From Glandiceps talaboti (lineage: Eukaryota; Hemichordata; Enteropneusta; Spengelidae), in contig NC_135558.1 of the NCBI RefSeq assembly GCF_964340395.1, positions 8,154,001-8,218,000 of the forward strand: 64,000 nt of DNA, given 5' to 3'. Shown piece after piece: positions 1-12,700 of the stretch (positions within the stretch are counted from its first letter, which is position 1; the number at the start of each line of letters is the position of its first letter). The translations under genes were made by a program, and so were the position numbers. A model generated the notes under the pieces. The model did not search any database, was not told the DNA's origin, and saw nothing but the letters and a program-made list of their open reading frames with translations.

Positions 1-734
1 TGGATATTTTTTCTATACTAAGAATATCTGCCAATTTGTATTTTGTCATGTCAGTGGATGTGTGTGTGTGGGGGGGGGGGGCGCATGTGTGTGTTTGTGT
101 ATACATTTGTATGTGTGCATGTTGGGTATAGATGTGTATGGGTGCGGAGGGATTATTTCAGTGAGTGAGAAAATACATGTACAATACAATGTATGTGTTC
201 TAGTGGGAATATGTGATTGGGTGCAAATGTGTCAACTATGCCCTTTTCTTATTTTCTTGGACTTCTGTAATTTTCTGTAAATTGCTTTATCCAATTCCAA
301 TTCCAAGTCAATCTTTATTACACTGCACACACTACCAGAGAGTGTGGTATGGTACAAATTTCGAGAGAAAAAAAACAAACCCAAAATGAAATATAAAAGG
401 TTCACAAGTGATGAAAGATATACAATCAATGAAATTATTTCCCCTCCCAGCTTAAATTCATCAAAACAACTTTCCTATTGAACACATAATACTTTACTTC
501 TACAAGTCTCTACATTGTCTTCTAACAGGTACTACAATCTCAATTTCTATCTGTCTGTGAGAGCATTGTGACGGCAAGACGTACCATTGAATTGAAAGAT
601 CTACTAGTTTTAAAGCCAAGAAGCTTACTACATTGAGTACGTGAAGATCTCATCTCGTTTCCCTTGGGGGATGCTCAGAAATTATCACTTACTATGATTT
701 ATTCATTGCGCTACTCAAGAAGATAGCCAGCCAT
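1..734. other. Non-coding DNA, simple TG/G tract at the start
   Basis: A GT-rich stretch with an 11-base G run lies at about 60-130. The rest is AT-rich and no coding exon is seen. Confidence 0.5.
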
Positions 735-906
735 ATAATCATGTTATGAGAACAGCAAAGTGTACATTCATGCACCCTGGACTCACGACATAGGCATGGA
801 AAGTAACAGTTATGGAGATACAATCATATTATGAGAACAGCAAAGTGTACATTCGTGCACCCTGGACTCACAACATAGGCATGGAAAATAACAGTTATGG
901 AGATAG
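735..906. repeat. Tandem duplication, about 86-bp unit, 2 copies
   Basis: The segment containing TTATGAGAACAGCAAAGTG through AACAGTTATGGAGATA occurs twice in direct succession with only a few differences. Confidence 0.85.
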
Positions 907-934
907 ATACAATACATACATGTATAAAGTGCTC

Positions 935-1965
935 ACTGATTCTAAAGTGTCTACATGTATGTTGATGGATCTGCAGTCAATGTCTAGATAGAGAGATGTA
1001 GTTTTCAGCAATGTAATTTCAAATTTTTGCTAAAGCTACCAATAATTTTAAACGTATTTTTTGTGTAAGGATAGCTTTGGGAAATACAGTTCTAAAGTGT
1101 CGATGTTGATGTATCTGCAGTCAATGTCTAGATAGAGAGATGTAATTTTCAGCAATGTAATTTCAAATTTTTTGCTAACGCTACCAACTAACATATTTTT
1201 ATGCAAGGACAGCTTTGGGAAATACATTTATGGAGATAGTGATGCAATAAAATGCTCATCGATTTTACAGTGTCTATCTCAGTGTATCTGTCCTCAATGC
1301 CAGATAGAGAGATGTAATTTTCAATGTGTAATTTCAAATTTTTGCTAAAGCTACCAACTAACGTATTTTTGTGTAAGGATAATAACATTTATGTAGCTAG
1401 GGGTACAGTAAAATGGTCACCAATTCCAAAGTGTCTATGTTAGTGTATCTGTCCTTAATGTCGATACAGAGATGTCATTTTCACGTATTTTTATGTAAGG
1501 ATACATGTACATGTAGCTTTGGGAAATACTATTTATGGAGATAGTGTATCTGTCCTCAATGTAAAGAGAGCTACATAGTTTTCAGCAATGTAATTCCAAT
1601 ATTCAGCTCAAAGCTACCAAATAATGCATGTAGTTTTATGTAAAGAGATTTTTTTTTGGAAATAACATTTATGGGGACAAGGATGTGATAAAATGGTTAC
1701 TGATTCTGAACTGTCTGTGTTAGTGTATCTGTCCTCAATATCTATAGCTACAGACATCTACACATGTGGCTCTATAGATGTCGAAAACCTAATGCATGTC
1801 TTTTTAAGTAAAGATAACCTAGATGAGTTTTGGGAAAATACTATTTTTCGTGATAGGAACAAAATCAAATTGTCACAGATTCTGAATTGTTTGTGTTGGT
1901 GTATCTGTTGTCAGTGTCAATACACAACTGTTATTTTCAATGATGTCATTTTAACATTATGTTCA
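935..1965 (+). repeat. Degenerate tandem array, about 150-170-bp unit, 6-7 copies
   Basis: Each unit carries AAGTGTCT, then GTATCTGTCCTCAATGTC, AGAGAGATGTAATTTTCAGC, AGCTACCAA and TTTGGGAAATAC in the same order. Units begin near 940, 1091, 1264, 1424, 1540, 1705 and 1877. The 100-residue reading frame at 1693-1995 is only a by-product of this array. Confidence 0.75.
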
Positions 1966-1995
1966 ATTCAAGATGGCTGTATTTGTAACTATTAA

Positions 1996-3325
1996 ATGCC
2001 AGACATTGTACTACATATATGCAGTTGAGTTTTGAATACAATAACAACACAACTGTTTCAGTTCGACAAGGTTACATGCACATGTATCTCATTTATATGT
2101 CTTCCTTCAACTATGGGAAAGTAATGGAAGTTTTTCATACGTAATACTGTATCAGTTTGGAACTAGACTAAGAGAAATACAACACACACACTAAGAAATT
2201 TCAATTGGGAGACTTACAAGGAGAAATTCTCCGATACGATCAAAACCGTGAACAACCCAAGGCAGATGAATAATCTCCATTGACATCAATCAGTTTCATT
2301 TAATTCACATGCATAAATAAATATTAAGTGTCCTCAGTTCATGTTCTAGATAAGATGTGATGGAAAAACCATTGCCATTCTTCCAAACAGTCTCCTTTCG
2401 TCCCATCCTTCCTTCCCCTGACACACACACATACACATACACGTAGTACCCTAGACACTTTGCTATCTGAAGTAGTCAAACTGGCAAACGTCATTTTCAA
2501 GCCAGATAGCTAAGTCTCTGGGCTACATATGTACAGACCCAATAATTCTTCAAATCCCATTATTTACCCTCTTTACCCCCTCCCTCTCCTCTTTTTTTCC
2601 ACTTGACCTCCCCTCTTTCAATACAGCTCAATGTAGAATACCATACCGTGAAACAAGAATAGTGCTAAATCAACACACAGACCACAGTCTGAATAGCTGG
2701 GATTAGGATCAATAGAGAATGGAAGATTACCAATATAACAGGGGATTGATGATGTTATTCTGTACATTTTGTACTTGGGTGATACCCTAAAGGGCTGACT
2801 ACTACATAAACAGTGTTGACATCAACACAATGTACGTTGTGAATTACATGTTGGAATGAACACCATTGTTCAACATAGAGCAAACAACATACTGATCAAT
2901 ATTTTGAAGGTTATGGAATAATTTAGCTCAGGATTACTTAACAGCTGCACAGATGTTCGGGTTCAATTTTGAGTTGAAAAGTTTACATTGCAAGTTTGTG
3001 ATGAAAGTTTGTTTGTTCATTTTTTTTTATAAATGTTCTATTTTGAGTTGATAGTTTACATTGCAAATTATAGCAAGTGCCTATCCCAGTTATCTGCATC
3101 TATAAGCAAAGGTGGAACTTATACAATTACATCACTCTACAGAAGCCAACAACCTGAAATTGTTACAGCTTACATGTAAGCATGGCCACATTCCTGGGCA
3201 CTCTAAGACTGTCAACATTCTCCTTGAAAACAAAGTGCTAAATATTCAAAAACTTCATGGGATGAACCATGTGACAGTAGTAGTGGCAGCAGCAGTATTC
3301 GCAGTAGTCGTTTTAGTCATTACGA
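1996..3325. other. AT-rich unique DNA
   Basis: I see no exon, RNA gene or clear repeat here beyond short CA runs near 2420. Confidence 0.5.

Positions 3326-3326
<1 letters not shown>

Positions 3327-3401
<75 letters not shown>
3327..3401 (+). repeat. (GTA)n trinucleotide microsatellite
   Basis: About 24 uninterrupted GTA/TAG units lie within a short chance frame that would read as polyvaline. Confidence 0.95.
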
Positions 3402-3870
3402 TACTGTATTACAAGCTAACATTCTAAATAATACATAATTTTGAGGAGCATCATGGTAACCATATTACCATGACTACATGCACTCCTGTTTTTTCAATGT
3501 CACACTTTCCTGAAGGGTTTGGTATGCATGCATACAGAAACTGATACATGAAAGAAATCACATTCGTTCATCACTGTAGTCTACAAACACATCAACATAA
3601 TCTTTACAATTGATACAAATGTAATGTAAACGGTGTTCTTAATTTTCTCAAATGAAACGTTTCCGTAATTCATTTACTGTACATTCCATGACTTGATATG
3701 GTGCCTATCAGAAAACAGTGTGATATTTCATTGATAGCTTACAGAATGATTAAACACTACCACTAGTACCGGATCCCATTTCACAGTTTTCCTTGGAAAA
3801 CCACCACTGATGATATCAAGTCCTGGGGCTCTGAAGGACGAATTCTGTAACAACACATTGTATACATCAT

Positions 3871-4930
3871 ACTACTATGGAAATCACGCTATCCTCTAAA
3901 ATAGACACAAACTGCTACTATGGAAATCAAGCTATCGACAAGCATAGACACAAACTGCTACATGGAAATCAAGCTATTGACAAGCTAAGATAGACACGAA
4001 CTGCTACTATGGAAATCAAGCTATCGACAAGCTAAGATAGACACAAACTGCTACTATGGAAATCAAGCTATCGACAAGCTAAGATAGACACAAACTGCTA
4101 CTATGGAAATCAAGCTATCGACAAGCTAAGATACACACGAACTGCTACTATGGAAATCAAGCTATTGGCAATCTTAAGACAGACACAAACTGCTACTATC
4201 GAAATCAAGCTATTGGCAAGCTAAGATGGACACGAACTGCTACTATGGAAATCAAGCTATTGGCAATCTTAAGACAGACACAAACTGCTACTATGGAAAT
4301 CAAGCTATTGGCAAGCTAAGATGGACACGAACTGCTACTATGGAAATCAAGCTATTGGCAAACTAAGATAGACGAGAACTGCTACTATGGAAATCAAGCT
4401 ATTGGCAAACTAAGACAGACGAGAACTGCTACTATGGAAATGAAGCTATTGGCAAACTAAGATAGACGAGAACTGCTACTATGGAAATGAAGCTATTGGC
4501 AAACTAAGATAGACGAGAACTGCTACTATGGAAATCAAGCTATTGGCAAACTAAGATAGACGAGAACTGCTACTATGGAAATGAAGCTATTGGCAATCTT
4601 AAGACAGACACAAACTGCTACTATGGAAATCAAGCTATTGGCAATCTTAAGACAGACACAAACTGCTACTATGGAAATCAAGCTATTGGCAAGCTAAGAT
4701 AGACACAAACTGCTACTATGGAAATCAAGCTATTGACAAGCTAAGATAGACACAAACTGCTACTATGGAAATCAAGCTATCGGCAAACTAAGATAGACAC
4801 GAACTGCTACTATGGAAATCAAGCTATCAGCAATCTCAGATAGGCACAAACTTCTACTGTTTGTTGAATGTGGTACATTTATTCTTACTACGGCAATCAA
4901 GTTATGGGCAAACTGAGACAGACACATTTG
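3871..4930 (+). repeat. 47-bp minisatellite, about 20 copies
   Basis: The unit contains CTGCTACTATGGAAATCAAG, CTATTGGCAAGCTAAGATAG and ACACGAA. Variants (CAATCTTAAGACAGACAC, CAAACTAAGATAGACGAG) cluster in blocks, which suggests expansion by duplication of multi-unit blocks. The last copies near 4880-4930 are diverged. Related inverted single copies follow at 5139-5175 and 5270-5316. Confidence 0.93.
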
Positions 4931-5269
4931 AAAATGTTGTTGTATGTGGTACATTCCCACGTGGGTGATGACGATGCCTTGGGTTTAATATACATAAAAT
5001 CAACCAAAATAGTACACACAATGAATAATCTTGAATGTTGAAAACTAGGTAACACAGACACCACCCTACTGTGACTGCAGTTACATCGAAAGTCTCTTGC
5101 TAGCTTATATTACATGTTGCATTAGTAAGTTTAGTTTGTGTCTATCTTAGTTTGCCTGGAGCTGATTGTGAAAAGAGTAATTGGGTACGCTGAGACTGCG
5201 AGTGTAATTTACATCAATTTCCATTAGAAGCTTTACAATAATATATCAAATGAAACAAAAAGATTCAGT

Positions 5270-5316
5270 TTATGTCTATCTTAGTTTGCCGATAGCTTGA
5301 TTTCCACAGTAGTAAT
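5270..5316 (-). repeat. Inverted single copy of the 47-bp minisatellite unit
   Basis: TGTCTATCTTAGTTTGCCG followed by ATAGCTTGATTTCCA is the reverse complement of the array unit. A shorter inverted piece lies at 5139-5175, and a forward piece at 58543-58575. Confidence 0.8.
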
Positions 5317-6715
5317 TAGACAGACTGACTGGTGGTGTTGTATGTGAAGACATGCAGTATTAGGGGGAGTCTATCATCTGAACAACCACATTTCGTTCTG
5401 TGTAAAACATATAACACATACTGTACTGTTCTCAGTGTATTCCAATGAACAGCCAATCACGCGAGTACATCACAACATGGTTCCAGTAATTAGTATGCGG
5501 TTAGAATTTTAACATGCAGAAGAGATGTCTTTCATGTCAATAAAATGTTACACTACTCAATTCAAGCTAAAAAATGTTGTCCACTCGACATCATTAAATG
5601 CATTTGAAATTTCTTCTACTATCATATTACAAGCCATTTTATTTCCAATTCCAATTTTTGTTCAATGATTACAATTAATTTTTTTTTGTTCTGATTTTTT
5701 TTATCGGTAGCAAATAAACAGACTACATGTATAGTATATAGGAAACTATACACATTAGTTTTTGCTTTTCTTTTTAATTAAAGATCTGAGAAATTTTCAC
5801 TAGGATTCTATCTATAAGTATAATTTGTATAAATATCATCATGTTATCATGCATTTCTCATCCACAATACTTCGAGGGGACTGAGCCCCCCCCCCCCCCT
5901 CCCCCCCTTTTCGGGTCACCAGTGGTATCAAATTAAATGAAGTGCTTCTGACAAAATTTCATAAATTTCATGAAATTTCATAAATTACACAAAGTATGCA
6001 ATAATTGAAATACGCTTTCAAGGACAAACGCAGACAACAACTGTTTGAAGTATTCAAACGAAACATAGCCATGCTAGAGTAAATACCAAATAACATTGTT
6101 ACCCGAGAACAAAATGGGACATTTTCACTTCAGTTTGTGTGTAAAATGGAACAATGTTAATCTATATATGTATATTAAAAAAGTTCTACTGGTATGGCTG
6201 AACATGTATGATCATTTTAGCACGTCGTTTCATAGTTCAATTTATAGCTTACATTTCTAAAATAACTTGCGGGCAACTATTGTGCATATCGTATGTCACA
6301 TTTCTATCACTAGAGTCTGACAACAAACAGAACAAAATGGCGGTGCAGTCTATATGTAATAAATCTATATGCCAAGAATTATTGTTATTTTAGCATATTA
6401 TATAGCTATTTTAGGAACAATTTCAGATGGTAGACACAAGCTGCAGACAGAAGAACACTATGACAGGAAGTGACATAAAATGTATAAATACCAGTACATT
6501 TCATGTGATGTATCAACTGATATACTGTATACATATCATGTACATTTTGTAGTTGATTGGTTACATGTGTATGTTTGTTAGTCACTAAGGGGTACAAGCT
6601 TAACTAACTTTGCTATTTCTAGATTCTTTTTGCCATGTATTCTGTATAATTATGTATCTAATTTTAATGTTCATTTTTATTTTATTCGTGAATAAACATT
6701 ATTATTATTGCATGC
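5317..6715. other. AT-rich unique DNA with a poly-C tract
   Basis: C-rich tract at 5886-5907. No exon or larger repeat is recognised. Confidence 0.45.
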
Positions 6716-6724
6716 ATGTGTGAC

Positions 6725-7165
6725 AGCACTTTTATGTGTGTTGTCATCACATTGTGTGTACTGTTCTATGTTTTGTCATCATATTGTGTGTACTGTTCTA
6801 TGTTCCGTCATATTGTGTGTACTGTTCTATGTTCTGTCATCATATTGTGTGTACTGTTCTATATTGTCATATCATGTATACTATTCTGTTTTGTCATCAT
6901 GTTGTGTGTACTGTTCTCTATGTTGTCATCATATTGTGTGTACTATTCTATGTTGTTATCATATTGTGTGTACAATTCTAAGTTCTGTTATCATATTGTG
7001 TACTGTTCTCTATGTTGTCATCATATTGTGTGTACTATTCTAAGTTCTGATATCATATTGTGAGTACTATTCTATGCTCTGTTATCATATTGTGACTACT
7101 ATTCTATGTTTTGTCATCATATTGTGTGTACTATTCTATGTTTTGTCATCATATCCTGTGTGATT
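6725..7165 (+). repeat. About 32-bp minisatellite, roughly 13 copies
   Basis: The unit is close to TCATCATATTGTGTGTACTG plus TTCTATGTTCTG, with small length variants of 26-33 bases. It makes three overlapping Cys/Val/Leu-rich chance frames, not a protein. Confidence 0.9.
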
Positions 7166-7994
7166 TTATAGGTGTTCTCATCACATTACAGTATAATAAT
7201 AATTTTTTTCTGCCAAACCCTTATTTACGTTAACTCTACCAAAATACAACTTTCTCTTCAATCCTCAAAAATCCTTTAACAATGAACATCAAGTAAACCC
7301 CCTTGTAGTCTTACTGGTTTCTGTTACATTCACAAATCCTCAGTTCACCTGAATTCCATTATCACTCTTTTGTTGAAAGTAAAAAGTAATCACTTCTGCA
7401 ATTATAATTTCCTGATTTCATAAATTACAAGTGTAAATTATACAACATTTTATAACCTACACAGGGAAAGTAAACAGGAAGTACACAGTATTAAAAGTGT
7501 GGATATTTTAGCAGTGGTTTGTTGTGGGTGGCAAGTACAGTACTATAGTCATACATGTAACACCTAGCTGTACGTCATAGCCTTGAAATAAATTGTTCCA
7601 ATTGTTCACACTTGACAAGAAACAAGTCAAGTGTCTCCAAACCTATTATAACGGAGGTCAATTACCCAGTGTTACACAGCTGCCAAATCAGAATGAAATG
7701 CAACCATAGAATATTTGTCATTACATCTCAACTATTTACACCATTTTCAAGGAAAGTACTTCAAAAATTTAATATTGGCATCGACAATACATTTGCTTTC
7801 AGAAATGGTGGAAAACACTCTAAGAATTGTAATACAAAAGCCAATAATTTTCTTCATGACCAATGTCTTACCTTGTAAAGCATCAGAGTTTTGTCAAACA
7901 GTGAGATCGACATAGGAAAAATAGTCCACTATTCATAAACTTTGTTCAAATCCATTAGAACACACATGAAATGATTTCAGAAGGAAGGTGAGTT
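7166..7994. other. AT-rich unique DNA
   Basis: No coding exon, RNA gene or repeat is recognised. The 88-residue plus-strand frame at 7612-7878 has no recognisable features. Confidence 0.4.
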
Positions 7995-8112
7995 GATAGT
8001 CTAGTTCCTGACCATATTCCCATACTACATTAACTTTACACCTACACGGTCTAGTCAAGCCCATGAAAGTTAACGTAGTACAGAATACAGTCTGTCAGAA
8101 ACTAGATGAGTG
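7995..8112 (-). repeat. Dispersed repeat copy (GAACTAGACT family)
   Basis: The reverse complement shares the order TTGACTAGAC-GTGT, a GTTAAYGTAGTA block and GGTCAGGAACTAGACTA with 36862-36958. It is also related to the units of the minisatellite at 18.9-19.4 kb. Confidence 0.6.
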
Positions 8113-8225
8113 AGTTGACGAACTTTGGATAAAAACTTATGTGCGTCAACATAAGATTCAAAATGAGCAAGATATTGAGCAAGATATGAATCAGCAGTCA
8201 CTCATTAAAAGTAAATACTATGTAA

Positions 8226-8230
<5 letters not shown>

Positions 8231-8311
<81 letters not shown>
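8231..8311 (+). repeat. (TC)n microsatellite
   Basis: About 40 uninterrupted TC dinucleotides. Confidence 0.97.
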
Positions 8312-8314
<3 letters not shown>

Positions 8315-8730
8315 GAAAAATACACTTTTTTCTCAAAAAAATTTGCTGTAAGCATTTGCTCTGAGAAGAAAAGCCTTAAAAAAAATTACTTATATTGATT
8401 CTGTCTGTCTAGTCCTTCTTTTCAATCTTCAGTTACATAGTTGACAATCTCAGGGTTTTCCCCTGTATTTTTTCTTCCTCCCCTAGAGATATATGGAAAC
8501 TACTCTTCATAATGTTGGTTAAACACATTCACCTTACCACAGAAACAAATTACTTCCATTTTTCAATTCATCAATGTTTTTAATCAATAATAGAAAAAAA
8601 TCTACATTTCAATGTTTTCCTAGGCTGATTTTGTTTCATACGAAGAATTATTTACATTATATGACTTACAACTCATATTACTCACTACCTAAGACATCTG
8701 CAGTTTTGCTAGCCAGAATCCAGTCATGCG

Positions 8731-9110
8731 GTAGTCTCGCTACCCAGATTCTCAACACTGGGGGCTCTGCCTACATGTAAGATACCTCTCCAAGCGAGAG
8801 TCGGAGGAAACGAGATTCCAACTCAGCCGTGCAGGAAGTAGCTTCTAGAGCAGTGCATGCTGGGGATTACTTCATGTCCAACATTGTAGGCTAAACGATT
8901 TAAGTACTTTTGCGACAAGTTATCACTTCTCAAACGAGTGGTACATCTAAATTACAACAAACAGGCCTCATAAGCCCATTTTTATGACTTGGAAGAAATG
9001 CGTATGATGTGACTCCTGGGCGGGGTAGTTGAAACATGGTTTTCCCAAACTCTCATCGGAGTGGTCTCGTAGAAGAGCCCCAGCAGTGAGAGTCTGGGTA
9101 ACCGACACTA
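8731..9110 (+). mobile_element. MITE family A, copy 1 (380 bp, terminal inverted repeats)
   Basis: The ends are TAGTCTCGCTACCCAGA and TCTGGGTAACCGACACTA, extending inward through the matching GGGGGCTCTGCCTAC / AGAAGAGCCCCAGC region. The interior matches the copy at 20595-20980 in opposite orientation (GAAGTAGCTTC, AAGTTATCACTTCTC and AGGCCTCATAAGCCCA are shared). Flanks GTCATGCG and GTCGTGTG match at 6 of 8 positions, but the right flank is also the end of the next element. Confidence 0.75.
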
Positions 9111-9435
9111 GTCGTGTGGGGATTTTGCTCACTTTTCCCCTACCACGCCTGGCATTTTGCTGAACAACTTACTGCTCTACTGAAACTAAAGCCAGAAAAC
9201 AGGCAGAAAGTCCTCCTGTTGGATTTGTAATTCTTCCCACTGTGAGACGACGTTAGTATCACCATGTGATTAGAACTAACTCAGAGGGTTGAGCTGTATG
9301 ATGTAAACATGATTACATGTACTATATTCATCATTGTAGCAGGAAACTGTAATCTAATTTGGGGTTTGAAAATATGACCGTTATAGCAAAATGCCAGGCA
9401 TAGTAGGGGAAATGTGAGGGCAAAATCCCCACATC
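9108..9435. mobile_element. MITE-like element B with about 50-bp inverted ends
   Basis: The left end CTAGTCGTGTGGGGATTTTG is mirrored at the right end CAAAATCCCCACATCACTAG, and pairing continues inward through the TTTCCCCTAC and GCCTGGCATTTTGCT blocks. It directly abuts element A. The target duplication is ambiguous because CACTAG could be part of the ends. Confidence 0.65.
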
Positions 9436-9599
9436 ACTAGAGACCCTAAGCTGCAGTTTTGCATTCCACTTCTTGCATGTTTACGTCAAACGATATTGTA
9501 AATGAGAATACATGATATAATTGTCAGGTGCATTCACTGATAATCATGATCTAGGAACATAATCAAAATCTAGGAACTACCGTACAAGAACATGGCAAT

Positions 9600-9700
9600 G
9601 CTGTCTGTGGCCGCGAGGTTAAATCTCTTATCTTTTACCACTGCCGTCAGGGTTCCAGTCCCGGTCTGAGTTGAATTAAATTTGTCAAACAAGTAAGAAG
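9600..9700 (+). mobile_element. tRNA-like SINE head (possible)
   Basis: TGGCCGCGAGG at 9608-9618 resembles a pol III A box, and GGTTCCAGTCC at 9651-9661 resembles a B box, at tRNA-like spacing. No intact cloverleaf was worked out, so this is a SINE or tRNA relic candidate, not a tRNA gene. Confidence 0.4.
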
Positions 9701-9799
9701 AGTTTCAGCTAAACAACACTGGTTTTCGCTGAACAATCTGGTTTTCTCCTAGATAACACTGAACCCATGAGGGTCCAGCCTCCCTGGACTTGTAGAAGA

Positions 9800-12700
9800 T
9801 AAATTGATAAAGCTTAAAGAACTGATCGGCATACGAAAGATAATCGTAATGCTATAGGGTAATCTTATACTCCCCTTCACTTCAAAACAAAAAGCAAAAT
9901 AAATACGATATTTGATGAGTTTTTTTACATATTTATTTAGATAAAAATTGAATGTCTCAAATGAATGAATGATGGACAGTATGTAACTGAAATTCTTGCC
10001 TTTTTTTCATTTTCCAACAACTGTTTGCCAGACTTTATATTGTAACACAATCCACACCCAATAATCCATCTCCTGACCCATGGTTTATCGTCAGAAACTC
10101 TGGAGATTTGAGAAGCTAGACTTTAGTGCCATACATCTGTCTAAGACGTCATCAGATCGCTGGTTGAAGACACGACAATATTTATAACCATTCCAATCTT
10201 TCTCCCTCTTACAAGTTACATGTATGTACCGAGATGTTTATCACTACAAACATAGCCAAGTATTCACTCTCAGGACATACATGTACATGTACACCTGACA
10301 GTCGCTTTGACTGACAGTTACATGTTATGAACTATTATCCTAGGACCCTATCAATTTTAAGACACTGGTTTTCTTCTACTTTTCAGAACTGCACGGTCAT
10401 CAAGCAAGGCTAGCCCAGAGACTTGGTTATCTGGTTTGACGGTGATGTTTGGCTTCATAATATTTAGGTCAATTAGTGATAGTCAAGTCTCTGGGATAAG
10501 GTAGAACTTACATACATACATTGCAATGCTGCCAAGTTCATAAGGTTGGGTAGTATTAGTAAATGAGTACAAAACACCAAGAACCTTTGACGAGTTTCAA
10601 ACCATACCTCATTCAGGTTTTTGAAGAATTTCATGATGTTCACAAATTTGGATCTACTGTACATAGTCCTTTAAAGTGCCTGCTTATATAGATATAGGTA
10701 CACAGCCAGTCAGACATTAAAACTGTTTTAGCTCTCAATTTTTGTGAAATTTATTGATCAAGTCTCAAGTATTACAACAAGTTTACACTTGTTTTGCAGT
10801 TATGGTTTTGGAAATCCCTCCTGCTATCAAATTCAATAGTTCCACTACATGTCACACCGGGGACACTACTTATGATAACTCTAGTAATCCACTTCAACGC
10901 TGACAAAATCCTGTAACTGGCAATCGATCTTGTAAACCACAAGTATGCAAAACCACAGACTTTATCAATTCTCATTTTGTGTCTTTGTCATTCTCTGGAA
11001 TAAGAAAATCAACAAACGTAATGCTTTAGTGAGTTTACAACTTTCCAACATTAGTGAGTGAAATTAATCATTTGAAAAAGCCCGCTACTTCTCAGAGTTT
11101 AACTTTGGGATAAAATCCACCAAAATATGATTTAAATTCTCATCTCTTGTATGTGATATTCTAGCAGCTAACTTTTTACATCACTCATTTGGAAAATCCC
11201 CATTGACATCTTAAATCTAAATTCCATTAGTGTCCACTTGCAGATTGAAACTGTATCATCTCTAAACGTACAAGTCTGGAGTGATTGCATTCACAGTTAT
11301 CTAGTACTATCTGTGACGTTGAATCTCAAGATCTTTCCTTTGAAGAAATGATTAGATGCTGGGTAGATCTACCCTACATGTACATTCACAGCTGACTTGT
11401 ACATCATTGCAGTCCTACCTAGCAATATTTTACTGCCGATTTTAAAACCCTGATAACGTGGCGGGGGAACTCTCATTGGCGATTTCATATTTCTCGCATA
11501 CTAAATACCTCATTGTTTTTTATTTGTATTTTTTAGAAGCCTGGTAGCATACATGGAGAACTCTCACTGGACTGTTTTTATTTCTCAGTTTTCATTTAGA
11601 GTGTTTTTGCTGAGTTTTTAGAACCCTGGCAGCATGGAGGGGGCCTCCCATTCAATTGTCGTCATTCCTTGCACCCCCAGTTTCATTTTGAGTGCTTTTA
11701 CAAAGATTTTAGAACCCTGGTAACCAACAATTGAAAATCAGATAAAACTCAATGAACATGTATACATTTCGAGAATACTTAAAAGCATGAAAGGTTGGCT
11801 AACCAAATAAAATATGAACAGGAAGTCTGGTATAATTTACACTCTACCTACTTTAATTTTAATACTCTCCTTTAAGAACACGCTGACATTTCAAAAAAGA
11901 TTTTGTACAGGAGACATGAGCAAAAAAATAAGAAAATTGGTTAGATTTTGCCCACTGCATGCACTGCCTTGAACAAATTATGCTATGGTTTCCCACATCA
12001 CCTTTGACCTCACCAGAGAACTTCATTAGCATATGATTAGCATATACTGTTTGTTATCCTGCATAATTCACATCTGATTTTGGCCATATAAGGAAATTCT
12101 CAAAACCGCTTTTTTGCCTCTACTACTAGTATTTCATTATCTCAAATGTTCAAATATCCTTTAAAAATGGCAAATATTTTGTTCATGTGTCCCTCAACTC
12201 AAAACAAATGATTTCAAAATGACAAGACAATTTTTGTACAATATTTGCTTATGGCGACCAAATTGTCAGTTTATATGATGAGCAAGGTGAAAGGTATTTA
12301 GTCATTAAGTGTAATCATTTCAAAGACGACAGATACATATATTGAATTCTATCAAATTAAACCCTTCTGTATTTTAGAGGTCAAATTCTTAGCACCATGT
12401 TAGTACAAAGACTGAAGTATCATATACTACACTTACATGCTAAATTTTGGAATGGAAATATTAAAACATCTTGGCAGCTACTGTTTTGTCGTTGAAAATT
12501 ATCCTTTTTTTTCTCTTTTTTCTTCAAACAAGTTCTATTTCCTCTTTAATTTAAAAAAAAAAATATTTCATCAAAGTCTGTACATTAATTTGCATATTGA
12601 CAACATTCTTAATTAGCATATCGTACCTATGAAAACAAGTGACTAAATTTGGATGCTCATCAACTTTCACAATTTTGTAAGTTTAATAACTAAGGCTGCT

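Noticed and set aside
6708-7063. Three overlapping Cys/Val/Leu-rich frames
   Set aside because: All arise from the 32-bp minisatellite, open in all three frames because the unit lacks stops.
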